Below are positions 1-11,289 of a stretch of DNA of 64,000 nt, in pieces. Origin of the DNA: Coccinella septempunctata. Its lineage: Eukaryota; Arthropoda; Insecta; Coleoptera; Coccinellidae. A model generated the notes under the pieces. It saw only the letters and a program-made list of their open reading frames with translations, did not search any database and had not been told where the DNA came from. Each line of letters opens with the position of its first letter. Within the stretch, counting starts at the first letter, position 1. A program made the position numbers and the translations under genes. The stretch covers positions 14,984,501 to 15,048,500 of the forward strand of contig NC_058196.1 in assembly GCF_907165205.1 (NCBI RefSeq). The letters are read 5' to 3'.

Positions 1-951
1 GGCCCGTAGGCGAAAATTATGGATGGGTATGCAATAAAAGACATCTTGATGATTGATGAAATCTATTTAATATAAGAAAAAAGTTCCAAATAAAAACTCA
101 TTTTTCAATATTGGGGAAAAAACTTGTAGGGTTTTTGGGCTATTTCCATCATCATGGATCCTTCGCTCCAAATAGAAATAGATGGATCGGAGGCGGTGAA
201 CCTCAGCCATTCAAATACCCAGTAGGAGTAGATATAGATTTCTTTTCAAGGAGGAATCTGAAATCCCTAGTTTTTCGTTGTAATTTGTTGTAGTTTGCGT
301 TATGATTATTTTCCGAGTTTTTCTTGAATTAATATTATGTATGTATGTATCTAAAATAGAATTTGCCTTTGTGTGCTCCGGTATCGCCTATCGTCTATGT
401 TTTTAAAAGAATTTCGTTTGTTCATTATCGCTATAATATATCATCTACATATAGTTGGTCAACGTTAACCAAATAATTAACTTCGTTAATCGCTATTCCG
501 TTACTAAACAGCGTTAAAGCGGTACTTTTCGGACGATTAAGTGTATGTAAACGTTAATGGTTGATTGTTAACATATCAGAAATGCTCTTCTTTATTGTTG
601 CGTTCAAGATCTATTTATGCGAATTGTTGATTAGGGTTATAAAAATTAACAGTTAACTGTCCGTAGTATCTGACAGGTGAAATTGACTGGGGTAAATGGT
701 TTCTCTATTTTTCTTTTGTGGAGCAACACAGGATAATACACAGGCTCGGGTTGATATTCTGAAAAGGATAGCTGGGATAGGGGCGAACACAAGCTGAAAC
801 TACACATGCAAAGCAAGCGGATGCAATAGAGGGAAAGACGTCAGCACCTCAGAAAATCTAATATCGAGTTCATTGTCTCATTCCTGTTCGAAAAGAAAAA
901 CTCTGAGGCTATGAAAGGTTTCTGAAACCCAAGAGCAAGCAGTCTATTATA
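1..951. other. AT-rich stretch without a recognised gene
   Basis: No convincing coding region is visible. There is a short ATGT microsatellite near 336-350. The stretch 450-660 is rich in GTTAAC/TTAACG words, resembling similar words at 4140-4220, so it may be an old repeat. Short ORFs here have no recognisable domain. Confidence 0.5.
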
Positions 952-1566
952 CAGGGTGGCCATTTGAAAACGAAACAGACGAGATTACAGACGAAATAAA
1001 TTTTTTCGATAGAAATGCTCGGACAGGTCGATTTCTGTTTCGAGGGGGACAACTTAAGATGTAGGTTACGGACGCATAGCGCTTCAACCCTTGCTACTAC
1101 AACCCTCACCCCCAATTTTTGAATAGGGAAGATGGAGTGAGTGATACCTCATTTGAAAGGTATTGTTATACTGATTTCAGCACAGTAATTGTTTTTTCAT
1201 TTCATGCATTAGTTCTCGAAATATTCTTAACTAAGTATTTGAAAATGAAGTGGTGTTTTCATGGCACTTGTAGTGTTTTTTTGTGAAAAATCGACATTTT
1301 GAGCTTCAAAACAACCATGACTGTGGCTTCCTTCCTCCAATCTACTGACATAGTAGTAATGGGCATTACTACCTTAACTACCTTAAGAGAGTAAGAGAGT
1401 AATTGGGGGTGAGGGTTGTAGTAGCAAGGGTTGAAGCGCTATGCGTCCGTAACCTACATCTTAAGTTGTCCCCCTCGAAACAGAAATCGACCTGTCCGAG
1501 CATATCTATCGAAAAAATTTATTTCGTCTGTAATCTCGTCTGTTTCGTTTTCGAATGGCCACCCTG
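952..1566. mobile_element. Palindromic TA-flanked MITE (mariner type)
   Basis: The ends are inverted copies beginning CAGGGTGGCCATTTG and ending in its complement, each flanked by TA (950-951 and 1567-1568), as expected for Tc1/mariner-superfamily insertions. The inverted arms are about 167 bp (952-1118 and 1400-1566) and almost perfect. The arms give the same short translated peptide on opposite strands, which is why two spurious ORFs appear here. No transposase is encoded, so it would need enzyme supplied in trans. Confidence 0.9.
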
Positions 1567-1574
1567 TATAAGAT

Positions 1575-2005
1575 GTCGACATTGTGGGCATTGTCGGCGT
1601 AGGAGAGAAATATATGATTTGAGTCTTCTAGAGCACCACATTCACACAGGGGAGAATCCCTTACCCCAATTCTACCCAAGTGGGCAGGAGACAAACAGTG
1701 ACCAGATCTCAGTCAGCACTCAAAACAGAGCCCTGAGTTAGGCCATTGTCTAATAACCGGAGACCTCGGCGTCAGAAGAACTCTGAATAGAAATACCTCT
1801 TGAAATAGCTGGTATATTAAGTTGGCGATATTCTTAGGAAATTTGCACTTAACTATGTCCTGCCAGAGGATGTTGAGATCTACGAGCGTGATCGAATGCA
1901 CTCGCTGTATCCAGGAAAACCACGACTGCGACATGGCCGCTATCGAAAGCGGAGTAAATCTGGGTGGTCAGAAGGGTAAGGTAGTCGTTAACTGATCTTC
2001 CCCAA
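1575..2005 (-). pseudogene. LINE fragment A (Jockey/I-like RT, decayed)
   Basis: Read on the minus strand, two pieces of a non-LTR retrotransposon ORF2 are visible. One is an RT segment containing AVVVFLDTASAFDHA (palm motif with the catalytic Asp) followed by IVKCKFPKNIANLIYQLF. The other is a C-terminal piece with DSPLCECGALEDSNHIFL, typical of the Cys-rich end after RT/RNase H. Stops and frame changes separate them. It abuts LINE fragment B in the same orientation, so one ORF reads across the junction and is chimeric. The clade assignment is inference. Confidence 0.65.
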
Positions 2006-3520
2006 TTTGTAGTTTGGTCGGTTGTAGAGCCATTATGCTGTATTCTGGCAGAGTTGTCGGTATGGAGGCTCTTGCACACTGCTAAGAATTTTTCGGGTAC
2101 TCCAAGGCGTCACATGATTTTCCATAGCGTTCTCCGATTCACCGAGTCGAAGTCCTTACTTAAATCGATGTAGGCTGTATAGATCCTTGATTGTTGTTCA
2201 CGGACCTTCTTTTGTAGCTGTCGCAGTGTAAAAATTAGGTCCACCGTACCACGATTTTGTCGAAAGCCGCACTGGGATTCAGGTATTAGCTTTTCTAAGA
2301 GTGGAATCAGATGATTAGCCATAATCTTCGAGAGAATTTTACCGGCCACACTAAGCAACGATATGCCCCTGTAGTTGATGCAATTTGACGTATCGCCTTT
2401 GTTCTTATAGAGGTTAATAACTAAAGCGTCTCTGAAGTCTTGTGGCACATCTCCTGGTTCCCAGATCTTGGGGAATAATGTTAGGAGACCATTAACGATA
2501 TCTTCATCGAGAGCTTTGAATATCTCCGCTGGAACGCAGTCTAGACCAGGTGACGTATACCATTATTCATATTTTTTATCGCACTTATGATTTCCGACAT
2601 AGAGATTCCGTCATCAAGCGATGTCATCGGACTATACGCGGGGAGCCGGTCTAAAATGGATAAATCCGAGTCGTTATTTTGATTCAAGAGCTGTGAGTAA
2701 TGCTCCTTCCATCTTTCGAGGTTTTTTCTCTCATCAGTTAGGATAGCTCCATGAGCATCTCTTATAGGAAAGTTAGCTTTTCTGCTTGGACCATAAACAG
2801 TTTTAATAGCTTCGAAAAAACTCCTGTGGTCATGGTTATCGGCGTAAGCTTGTATTTCCCTAGCTTTTTTTTTCCACCAGCTATCATTGATTTTTCTTAT
2901 TTTTAGACGGACCTCGCGGTTTATGTTTATAAGACTTTTATGGGCTGCAACATCACCAGGCTTGTTGATTGCTGTTTTCATCGCTTTGTGTTTTGCCTTC
3001 AAAAGGAGTTCGATATGAGTTTTGCTGTCGGCGAACCAGTCTGGGGACTTTCGGGAGCGTTTTGTGCCCAGTATTTCTATCGCTGTATTTGTAAGAGATG
3101 ATTTGAAGCGGAGCCAATAACTCTCAATGTCGTCGTTATAATCCGGTGATGTTCGGCAGTTGTGAATCTTTCTTTTGTATAAGGATTCTGTAGTTTGGAG
3201 ATTTGAAGGCGCTCTCTTAGTAACTTTGGCTTGCGTAGGTATTTTGGGAGCATTGAGATCTTCATTCTCGAGATTACCAGCCTATGATCAGTCCAGCACT
3301 CCAGATCTGCTCTGGTTTTAGTGCCCAACACCTATTTAAGATCTTTTATTCTCACAATTAGAAAGTCAAGAGTATGCCAATGCCCTGAGCGCGGGTGGCA
3401 CCAGGTCCCCCTTGAATTGGGTCTCGTAATAAAATAGGTGTTCGTTATACACAGATTGTATTCTGCACAAAGAGCCAGCAGACGTTCCTCGTGCAAATTG
3501 ATGCTATCTGTGCATAAGCA
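2006..3520 (-). pseudogene. RTE-like LINE fragment B (endonuclease-RT, decayed)
   Basis: On the minus strand, from 3520 down, it contains the end of an APE-type endonuclease (LCITNTYF, then HPRSGHWHTLDFLIV and WTDHRLVIS), a linker, and the start of a reverse transcriptase (NYRGISLLSVAGKIL, QCGFRQNRGTVD, TAYIDLSKDFD). Frames change at about 3077, 3005 and 2450, so it is dead. The RT is cut off just after the peptide RIQHNGSTTD near 2010. The same peptide starts the RTE fragment at 27.1 kb, so both belong to one family. The 5' side is cut by the MITE at 3524. Confidence 0.8.
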
Positions 3521-3523
3521 TTA

Positions 3524-3767
3524 AGGTTCCTTCACACCAACGCGGTACTACGGGAGCGCGAACGGGAACGACGCGGGATCTTCTTCATAGGATGAGGAAT
3601 CCATTTCTTTATCAATCGATTTTTTTCGCCGTAAACACACAATAATCGTTACGTTACTGCGTACTTCACCGTTATGGTGTGAGAAAAAACATCCCGCTTC
3701 CCGCAATACACTGCGTCGTTTCCGCTACCGTTCCCGCAGTACCGCTTTGGTGTGTAGGAAGGAACCT
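3524..3767. mobile_element. TTA-flanked MITE (PIF/Harbinger type)
   Basis: The element starts AGGTTCCTTCACACCAA and ends in the imperfect complement ending GGAACCT. It is flanked on both sides by TTA (3521-3523 and 3768-3770), and the outer context gca-TTA and TTA-gca agrees. A 3-bp TTA/TWA duplication is the signature of PIF/Harbinger elements. The arms are roughly 60-80 bp and GC-rich; no coding capacity is seen. Confidence 0.85.
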
Positions 3768-3770
3768 TTA

Positions 3771-4476
3771 GCATCATCCATAGCCGGCACGAAAAAGTGA
3801 TAGTTTGCAGCTTATATTAGTGTTCTGTGGTTTTGCAGCTTGCAAGAAATTTTGCCAATCTCCAATTCCGTGCTAGTCTTGAATTTCATTATGAATGGTA
3901 ACAGAGAACGCCGTCTGCTAAGCCGAAGTGCACTTCGGCCTGCGAATTGATTGTGAATGCAGCTTTAGGCTCGATTCACATGGGCGAAGCGATCCAACGA
4001 ATAAAACGCATGAGTGCAATTATTACTTACCAATGTTTTCTCACCCAGACGCTCTGGCAATATATATAGTTTCGAACCAACTTGTCAGAACGTGTCTTTC
4101 ACGGCGGCGCAGAGCGAGGCTTGCTAAATAGTTGGTCCGGATTAACGATTAACGAACTTGGTGAGAATTTAACGGATGTTAACGAGTCCGTTAGTAAAAA
4201 AATTAAGTTAACTCAAAAGTTAATCCGTTAGTGAAAATCTTCTATCTTTATATATACCGTCCAATAACCCAATTTGATCTTGTTAAGCTGCATCCACACT
4301 AGGTATGCCGCTGCGTGCCGAGCGGCCATGCCGATCGGCAGAATCTCATCGGGGAAGCCATCGGGATAAAACGCATCCACATGTGCGGTTTCTCGACAGT
4401 CCCATAAAATGGGATGATAATGATATAGATGATAGATCAAACGTACCGTACAACGTTTTCGTTTGTCCATTCCAAC
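3771..4476. other. Non-coding stretch with repeat-like words
   Basis: No gene is recognised. TATATTAGTGTTCTGTGG at about 3809 recurs inverted at about 7068-7086, just outside the hAT element, so this stretch may be the left half of an older TIR element that the hAT element entered. GTTAAC-rich sequence occurs at 4140-4220. A GC-rich segment at 4290-4400 resembles, inverted, the one at 16915-16970. Confidence 0.4.
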
Positions 4477-7039
4477 CAGTAGCGGAATTACCATAGAGGC
4501 TGAGTAGGCTGCAGCCTAGGGCGGCAGATTTCAGGGGGCGGCAAATTTGGGGACAATTTTGTTTACACTAATTATAGAAACATTTCAGTTTCTATAATTA
4601 GATATTTTAATATCTATCTACATCTGACTCTCCCTAAATATAAAAAAAAACTGAACAAGTAGTGCATCATTACTATATTTTCCTGTTTCCCCTCTTATTT
4701 CGGCCGCATTGAACTCTATACTGAAACTTCGTGGGGGTGAAAAATTTTGGTGAAACTAGATTCTGAATCGTTGGGATGTGTTTCTTCAGTTCCTACGAAA
4801 ACACAATTCAAGAAATGTTTGTCCAGACGTTCGTATCTAAGGCTCTACGTACAGGGTGGGCAAAATTAGTTGTCTACTGAGGGGATCTCGAGAACTATAG
4901 CAGCTAGGAAAAAACGGATGACATATTTTCAAATCTGAAAACAGAACCGGTCTATCATTTTTAGATTTTGAGTTATAAACAAAAATTGGGATTTTGACGA
5001 TTTCGGAAAGTTCTCATAACTTTTTTGTGTTTGAAGTTACAGATCTGAAACTTAACCTTCTTTGTCATTTTTGTACGTAGATTCTACTCACAGAATCTTT
5101 TTGTTCATTTCAAAAATAACAAACTCAATGAAAGTTTGCATTTAAAAAAACGAAAGTTCGCCTAATGTTTCGAAATGAAAAATTATTTGGTGCTCGTCAG
5201 TAGATTCTACGTAAAAAAGGGTCTGTGAAAGGTTCAAGTTTCACATAACTTCAAAGACAAAAAAGTTATGAGAACTTTTCGAAATCGTCAAAATTTTACT
5301 TTTTGCTAATAACTCAAGAACGGTTTTTACTATTTTTTTTTCTGTGAAAGAGAGCTCGGGAATGTGTCATCCGATTTCTTCCAGCTGCCATAGTTCTCGA
5401 GTTTCCTCAGTAGACAACGAATTTTGCCCAACCTGTATAAACCAGCGACAAATTATTCGGAAGAGAGAAGCTTTTTTTGCTAGAAAAGGGTGAAAAGTTA
5501 GGTATCTAAGAACCACATTTAAGACAAGAAAAGCTGAACTCTTTGGCTCTTTTGTGTACTCGTATAAAGTCAGAACTAATGAAAAACATTTCGTATTACG
5601 ACATCGCAGAAAGATATTTTAACAGCGGGTTTCATAAAACTTTGATTGTGCGATCAACGATTTGACACTCACTTGATTTCTAAAATGAACTCACTGACAC
5701 CTTTTCATTGCTGAATATATTGAAGAAGTAGCAATTGAGAATAATTTAATGGACGTATAAACATCATAATTTGATGCGAGAATGATATTCTGAATGATCA
5801 TGACTGAATTAACGATTGAAAACAAATTGACGTCTGTTGGTCGATCAAGCATTGATTCCCTGATCAAGCTTTATGAAACCTGAGGCGAGACTCTTATGAC
5901 TTACGTTCCTATTTTATTGTTTTGAATCAAGCAGATATTTTATACGGGCGGAAATGCATTAAAAAAATTTTGGTTCTGTTCGTCTATGATAGAAAGGGGT
6001 AGAAAAATCCATCCCTGATCCTTGCTTAGCAAGAAACTTTTTCGATATTCATATCTTATAATAAATAATTAATTTTGGATAACTTAATCCATTCTCAAAA
6101 AATCATCTTGAGATTTTATCACATATACTCATTAAGATGATTGTGTGCACAATTGCAAAAATATTCGATATGCACTTTGTTTACGGTCTCTTTTTTTCCT
6201 GAAAAACCGTGAATTCTCCCAAGAAACTACAAGAGACCTTATTTGTTAAGAATGGATCAAGATATCCAAAATCAATCTTTTATTGTAAAATCTGGATATG
6301 GAAAAAAGTTTCTTGCGGAACAATGTTTAGGGGTTTTTCTGGCACTTTCAATCATAGAGGAACAGCACCGAAAATTTCTACCGCGCATAAAATATCTGCT
6401 TGATTTCATTTTTGTCAGTTTCTCGATCCTCAAGGAAAAAATTAAAAACAGCTTTTCGGGCTGTAACTAAGTAGGGGGGCTCGGAAAAGTAAATTTTACA
6501 TTAATGGTCCACCCTATTTTCTGACGAAGAATCACCCCCTTTATTTTTTGCAACTATTCCTATGGACCATGTTACCATGTATATATGGTGTACCATACTT
6601 AATGATAATAAATTTAGTCTTTCCGTTTGATATAAAATATATCTATTCTATTTTAAAATGTGTGCCCAACAAAAATGATTTAATTACGTTTACTGAATGT
6701 ATATCACTGTGTGACGAACATCAATTAATATATCCATTACTTCGCCTCATTAGAAGTCTTTGACTAAATTTTATTTCATTCAGAAATAAACGTTCTATTT
6801 CTTGTGAAATCTCAACTTAATCGTTGCGTTGTAAAAATGATCTGGGAACTCGGTAACTGACACATCGATTCCCTAGGCCACAATAATTATGAATAGTTAT
6901 TAGGACCACAGTGTACAAATCTCAAAGTTACATTTTTACTGACACAAAAATTGTCATTAATATTTTGAACTAAATAATTATGGTAAGGGCGGCAAAATTC
7001 AAACAGCCTACTGGCGACAAATATGTAAATCCGCCACTG
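4477..7039. mobile_element. hAT-type transposon, non-autonomous, 8-bp TSD
   Basis: The left end starts CAGTAGCGGAATTACCA and the right end is the complement of CAGTGGCGGATTTACAT, so the terminal inverted repeats match with a few changes. An exact 8-bp duplication, ATTCCAAC, flanks it (4469-4476 and 7040-7047). An 8-bp duplication and CAG...CTG ends are characteristic of hAT elements. Subterminal GGCGGC/GCCGCC blocks occur inside both ends. No transposase domain is recognisable in the ~2.5 kb interior; the small ORFs at 6.2-6.8 kb match nothing known to me. A second MITE is nested at 4852-5435. Confidence 0.88.
4852..5435. mobile_element. Fully palindromic TA-flanked MITE nested in the hAT element
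   Basis: The ends are CAGGGTGGGCAAAATT and the near-complement ending TTTTGCCCAACCTG, flanked by TA at 4850-4851 and 5436-5437. The inverted symmetry runs almost through the whole element; for example, the segment near 4995-5045 recurs inverted near 5240-5300. It therefore can fold into one long hairpin. Its position inside the hAT element shows that it inserted later. Confidence 0.88.
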
Positions 7040-7144
7040 ATTCCAACGTTAACAAGTGTATAGTGTACACCACAGAACACTAATATACAAGAAGTGAAAT
7101 GTCCTAAGTAATCTCAGGCAACACCAAATGTCATTTATATGCCG

Positions 7145-7386
7145 CCATATTTGGTTGTGAATCTAAAATCCTCAGAATGATAACCAATGCCCCGTGGTTC
7201 GTTACAAATCAAACCCTACACGAAGACCTGAAGATACCGTATGTAAAGAGCGTCATAACAGAAAACAGCACCAAACATCACACAAAGCTTGAGAGCCACA
7301 CAAACACTTTGCTACAACCACTGACTCAATTGCAGAACGATCGGCGACTTAAAAGAAAATGGCCATCAGATTTGAAGGAGACTTGA
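7145..7386 (+). pseudogene. C-terminal remnant of a Jockey-like LINE
   Basis: The open frame includes MITNAPWFVTNQTLHEDLKI followed by KHHTKLESHTNTLLQP and RRLKRKWPSDL, which is the characteristic C-terminus of Jockey-type ORF2 proteins in insects (APWYV / LHxDLxIP / HxNxL pattern). Only about 70 codons remain and no RT motifs lie upstream, so this is a 5'-truncated dead fragment. The stop is at 7384-7386. Confidence 0.75.
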
Positions 7387-8339
7387 AGAGGAATTGTCAC
7401 TGGACAGGACCTCATCATGACACTTAGGAGCGTTCAGCTCTGAAGCCATCAAATGAGCTTATAGAATGTTTTTTTTTCTGATTGCTTGTAACAACTATTA
7501 CTATTTACAGGCGCACTATACCTATGTATATACATACTTTTCGTTGTTTTCACCTTCATTGTGAATTTACAGCTTCTACCATTAATATTGAAACAGATTT
7601 GGAATTCATGATAGAAGCTGTAAATTTATATTACATAAAAAATAACATCAAGGTAGGAGAAAGTTAGCATTTCAGCAATTTATTTATTTTTCGTAAAAAT
7701 TCTATAAATAGTATTTTCCAGAGAAGCACATCTATATATCAGTCAGCAAAATGCAAATACATATTGAGGATGAAATATATCAAACGATATGGTATTTGAG
7801 AAGAAATAGAATTATTAATCGTAAAACCTGTTCCCCATATAAAATCTCAGTACAAGCGGAGGAAATGGAAATCAAGTAACATCCACATTATTGTATGATA
7901 AAAAAAAACCAAGATAAGAACCTCAGCAAAAATCTGTCTCTATAAAAGTGTAGTTATATTGAATTTATTCACATAATGAGCTATTTAAATTATCGGGCCG
8001 GCTCTTTCATTGTGATAAATTTTCTTTCTTGTTCCCTTGTACATCTCGAAATTGAAATCATATCTGAAACAGAAAAAAGAGAATGAAGATAGAGAAAACT
8101 TAGTAAATAACATAGTAACTAAGTGATTGATGTAGAATTGGAATGATAGGAAATTCGGAGATCAAAAATAGCTAAACCTACCTAATCACGAGTATCAGAA
8201 TAGATGAAAATAATATTCAACATTCGGTCGTTCGTAAGTTACATCTCCTTGAATTTCCTAAATAATCCGCCTCGTTATGTAGTAGGGAAGTAATTTTTCA
8301 GTTAAATAATGAAATGTGAATATCAAAAACATGATTTTT
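7387..8339. other. AT-rich non-coding stretch
   Basis: No gene recognised. A short inverted repeat (TACAGCTTCTA at about 7568 and TAGAAGCTGTAAAT at about 7612) is the only structure noticed. Confidence 0.4.
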
Positions 8340-8697
8340 GAAACGTCAACAGGTTGTCAACCAAAAGAATTAGGTTCATTTGGTTTTGACAGCAAGCAGA
8401 TTGAAATTGTTACGACAAATACTGATGGTAAGTCATCCTAGATATCTGTGACAAAAATAATTGAATGAATTACTCATTCATCTTGTATATGAGATAATTT
8501 ATTCAATATATTGAATTAATTGTTTTATTATGGAAGTATATAGATTACAAGTACTTCCCCTTTTTCAGATATTCTTTCGAGTGTACCTGAAACTCCTGAA
8601 AGAAGTTCTCACACTCTGTAGAGTACTTCCAAGTCTTTCCGCAGAAGTGATAGAAAGATCCAAAAACTGAAAACAACAATCAACTCCTTGGAATGCA
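8340..8697 (+). pseudogene. Possible THAP/P-element-like transposase remnant, two exons
   Basis: A frame reading GCQPKELGSFGFDSKQIEIV ends at a GTAAGT donor (about 8430). After a TTTTTCAG acceptor near 8568 it resumes as DILSSVPETPERSSHTL, an in-frame TAG, then RKIQKLKTTINSLECK, a short basic coiled coil. This layout (linker, then coiled coil after a THAP domain) recalls THAP/P-element transposases, but no THAP zinc finger is visible. It is interrupted at 8701 by the long-TIR mariner element. Weak call. Confidence 0.3.
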
Positions 8698-8702
8698 AAA
8701 TA

Positions 8703-9386
8703 CAGGGTCTTCCACGAGGAACCTCACCCATATTTATACGGGAAACTACTGAACGTATTTTCATGGAATTCGGCACTTATAAGTATTTCACGATGCTGAT
8801 GAAATCTAAAATATTTTTAAGGCATGAGCACCTCCGGTTTTTCCGGAAATGACGTCAACTTCCGTTTTTCAAATTAGAACACCATTTTTTTATTGCAGAA
8901 ATAGATTCCTTAGAAAATTTCAAGTTATTTTGATGTAACATTTTTCAGTTTTGGTTGGAAAATTCTCTCTGAGCGGGAAAATTCGAAAAAAAAAATGAAA
9001 ATAGAGCTCCGCTGAAACAAGAATAACTTCGAGGTTTTTGGATGGAAAATTTTCATTTTTGGGATTTTTCAAGATGTGAGATTGATGTATCCACTTTAAA
9101 AATCGAAATCGCGATTCATGGTACAGGGGGTGAAAAAATCGCTTTCAAAGTTAGGGATGACAAAATCGTGAAAAATCAATTTTTTCAAATTAGAACCCCA
9201 TTTTTTTATGGCAGATATTGAATCTACGTTAAAAAATAATGTGAGTGTATGCATCACACCCTTGCCCTAAAATGGATATTTTCTGAGTTATTCACAAAAA
9301 ACTGTTTTTCGTCTTGAATTTTCAGCTATTTCTTTTCCCTTCACGCCAAAAAGATGAAATTTTCAGGAACTGTTATTTGAACCATG
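8703..9386 (+). repeat. Left 684-bp terminal inverted repeat of the mariner-like element
   Basis: It matches the reverse complement of 15504-16187 over its whole length with scattered substitutions. It includes landmark blocks such as TTTCCGGAAATGACGTCAAC and CACACCCTTGCCCTAAAATG. It ends at ACCATG (9381-9386); beyond that the two sides differ. Confidence 0.92.
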
Positions 9387-9464
9387 CTGTAGATTTTTCA
9401 CCCCTTCTTGAAACCGACTTCAAGTTACTATTAGGAGAACCATGGCAAACTCTCGCAGTTATAA

Positions 9465-10636
9465 CTAGAGAAGATGCTCAAAGTTTTGACCGTTAATTTC
9501 CAGACATTTATTTATACGTCTCAGGAATGCTTCGTGCGTTGCTCTTCTTATTTCATCGGGAGGAAGAGATCTGCAAAAGTGTTTTAAAACCAAATTGAGT
9601 TTCAAAACTATGAATCTAAAAATCTAAACAAACCTGAACGCATTTCTGACTCGTTCTATGCAGTCCTCTTTATCAGTCAGGGGAGTTGAGTAGACAATAT
9701 TTTTTATCCTACCCCGAACATAATAGTCTAAAGGAGTTAAATCGGGAGAACGTGGTGGCCAAAGATGTGGACCATTGTTCGCCAACCATCGATCTTCAAA
9801 TAGCCTCTAGAGGATATTTGACACATTGAGTGAATTGTGTGGAGGCGCGCCATCTTGTTGATACCATAAGTCATTATGGTTCTGTACTAGCGGCTCAATT
9901 ATTTGAGTCAATATGTCAGAATATCTATCTCCTAAGGGAGAACATTCTTTAAATAATGCAAACATGTGTAGTGTTCTATCTTACCAGTTAAAGTCCCATC
10001 ATAAATGTGAACATCGAGAATTGCATTATTTTTGATGGCGCAAAAAACATTGAAACTCCAAGTCTCTTGAAAGTTCCATTGTCTGAAGTGGTGGTTGTTC
10101 TCTTCATCCCAATAATGACTGTTATGCCTATTGAAAGAACCATTCTTTGTGAATTTAGATTCATCTGTCCAAATTATACAGTCCAAAAAGTTTTCATTCT
10201 CTTGAAATCGAATCATCATAGCGTCGCAAAACTCTGTTCTCCTGACGAAATCAGTTTCCTTCAAATGCTGTACCCTATTGAATTTATATGGGTGCATTTT
10301 ATGTTTTTTTAATATTCTCCGAACACTCGATTGAGATAATCCCAGATCAATCTCGGCATCTTTGAAAGAATTTTGAGGATTCACACGAAAATATGCAAGA
10401 ACTGTAATTTCGTTGTTCTCATCTTCTACTACACTTTTTTCTCTGTGTATAGTTTTCTTAACGAAAGATCCGACATTTCTCAAGTTTGTCATGGTTCTGT
10501 TAATGGTATCTCTCGTTGGTCTGGGTCGGTCAGGAAACCTCTCAATGAACAGTCGAATCGTTCTATCTACAACTTTATTACATTCTCCATGAAGTAGAAT
10601 GAGATTTAAATAATCTTCATTGGTAAAATTAGGCAT
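9465..10636 (-). pseudogene. Mariner-type (DDE/D) transposase, spliced, with one frameshift and one stop
   Basis: Starting at 10636, the first 234 codons give an N-terminal helix-turn-helix region (FTNEDYLNLILLHGECNKVV... with FPDRPRPTRDTI, about residues 1-58), a second HTH (SQSSVRRILKKHKMHPYKFN) and the first catalytic Asp in IIWTDESKF (Asp158). The frame breaks near 9932. In another frame the protein continues through WYQQDGAPPHNS (second Asp), an in-frame TAG at 9807-9809, RSPDLTPLDYY (third Asp, 36 residues after the second), then RIKNIVYSTPLTDKEDCIE. A GT-AG intron (9571-9633, 63 bp) leads to a last exon ending HLL and a stop at 9465. Known family: insect mariner-like transposases with this extended N-terminal HTH. 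Two lesions make it inactive as it stands. Confidence 0.88.
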
Positions 10637-11289
10637 AGTGATCGATTTTATAACTTAATACGAATTATCACCAAATTAATAGTAAACACAAAATGCTACT
10701 GAATAAAGAGGAATTTGGCAGATGTAATTAATAATAATAATAATAATATAATAATAATAATAATAATAAGTTTATTTCGAAAAATAAACAGAATACATCA
10801 CAGAGGCGAATTATATTACAACCTGTTCGTGACTTTGAAATAAAAATAATTCTTAATATTGCTTCACGAGGATGAACGTTGAAAGAAAACAAAACATGAA
10901 TATTTATATTCTCCACATAAAATATCATGATATCCAAGGAAGGGTAAAAAATTCAGTCATCATCGGGTATAGCTTTTGTCGTATTCGAGTGAAGTTTCTT
11001 GTCATCATCAGGTATATTATTCAGTCGTCGTCGGGCATTTTTTTCTCTAATCGGTAAGTAAGTTTTTTTTTTTTTATTTTAGGCTATGTGGGAATCGGAG
11101 CCAGCTTTTTTTTATAGTTCAATCATTATTTATTAAGCTGTGTATTATTTGTCTGTTTACACTGTTCATCCAAGCCTTCAATCGTCGTTTGAATTTCTTA
11201 ATATTTGATATATTTTTCAGATGATCAGGGATTATGTTGAAAATTTTCTGTGCAAGATATGCAAAACTTCTTTGGCCTATACTTTTGTT

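Noticed and set aside
909..1741. Two ORFs on opposite strands coding the same ~50-residue peptide
   Set aside because: They are the two inverted arms of the 952-1566 MITE; no protein family matches.
10007..10312. Plus-strand ORF of 101 codons
   Set aside because: It is the antisense shadow of the mariner transposase.
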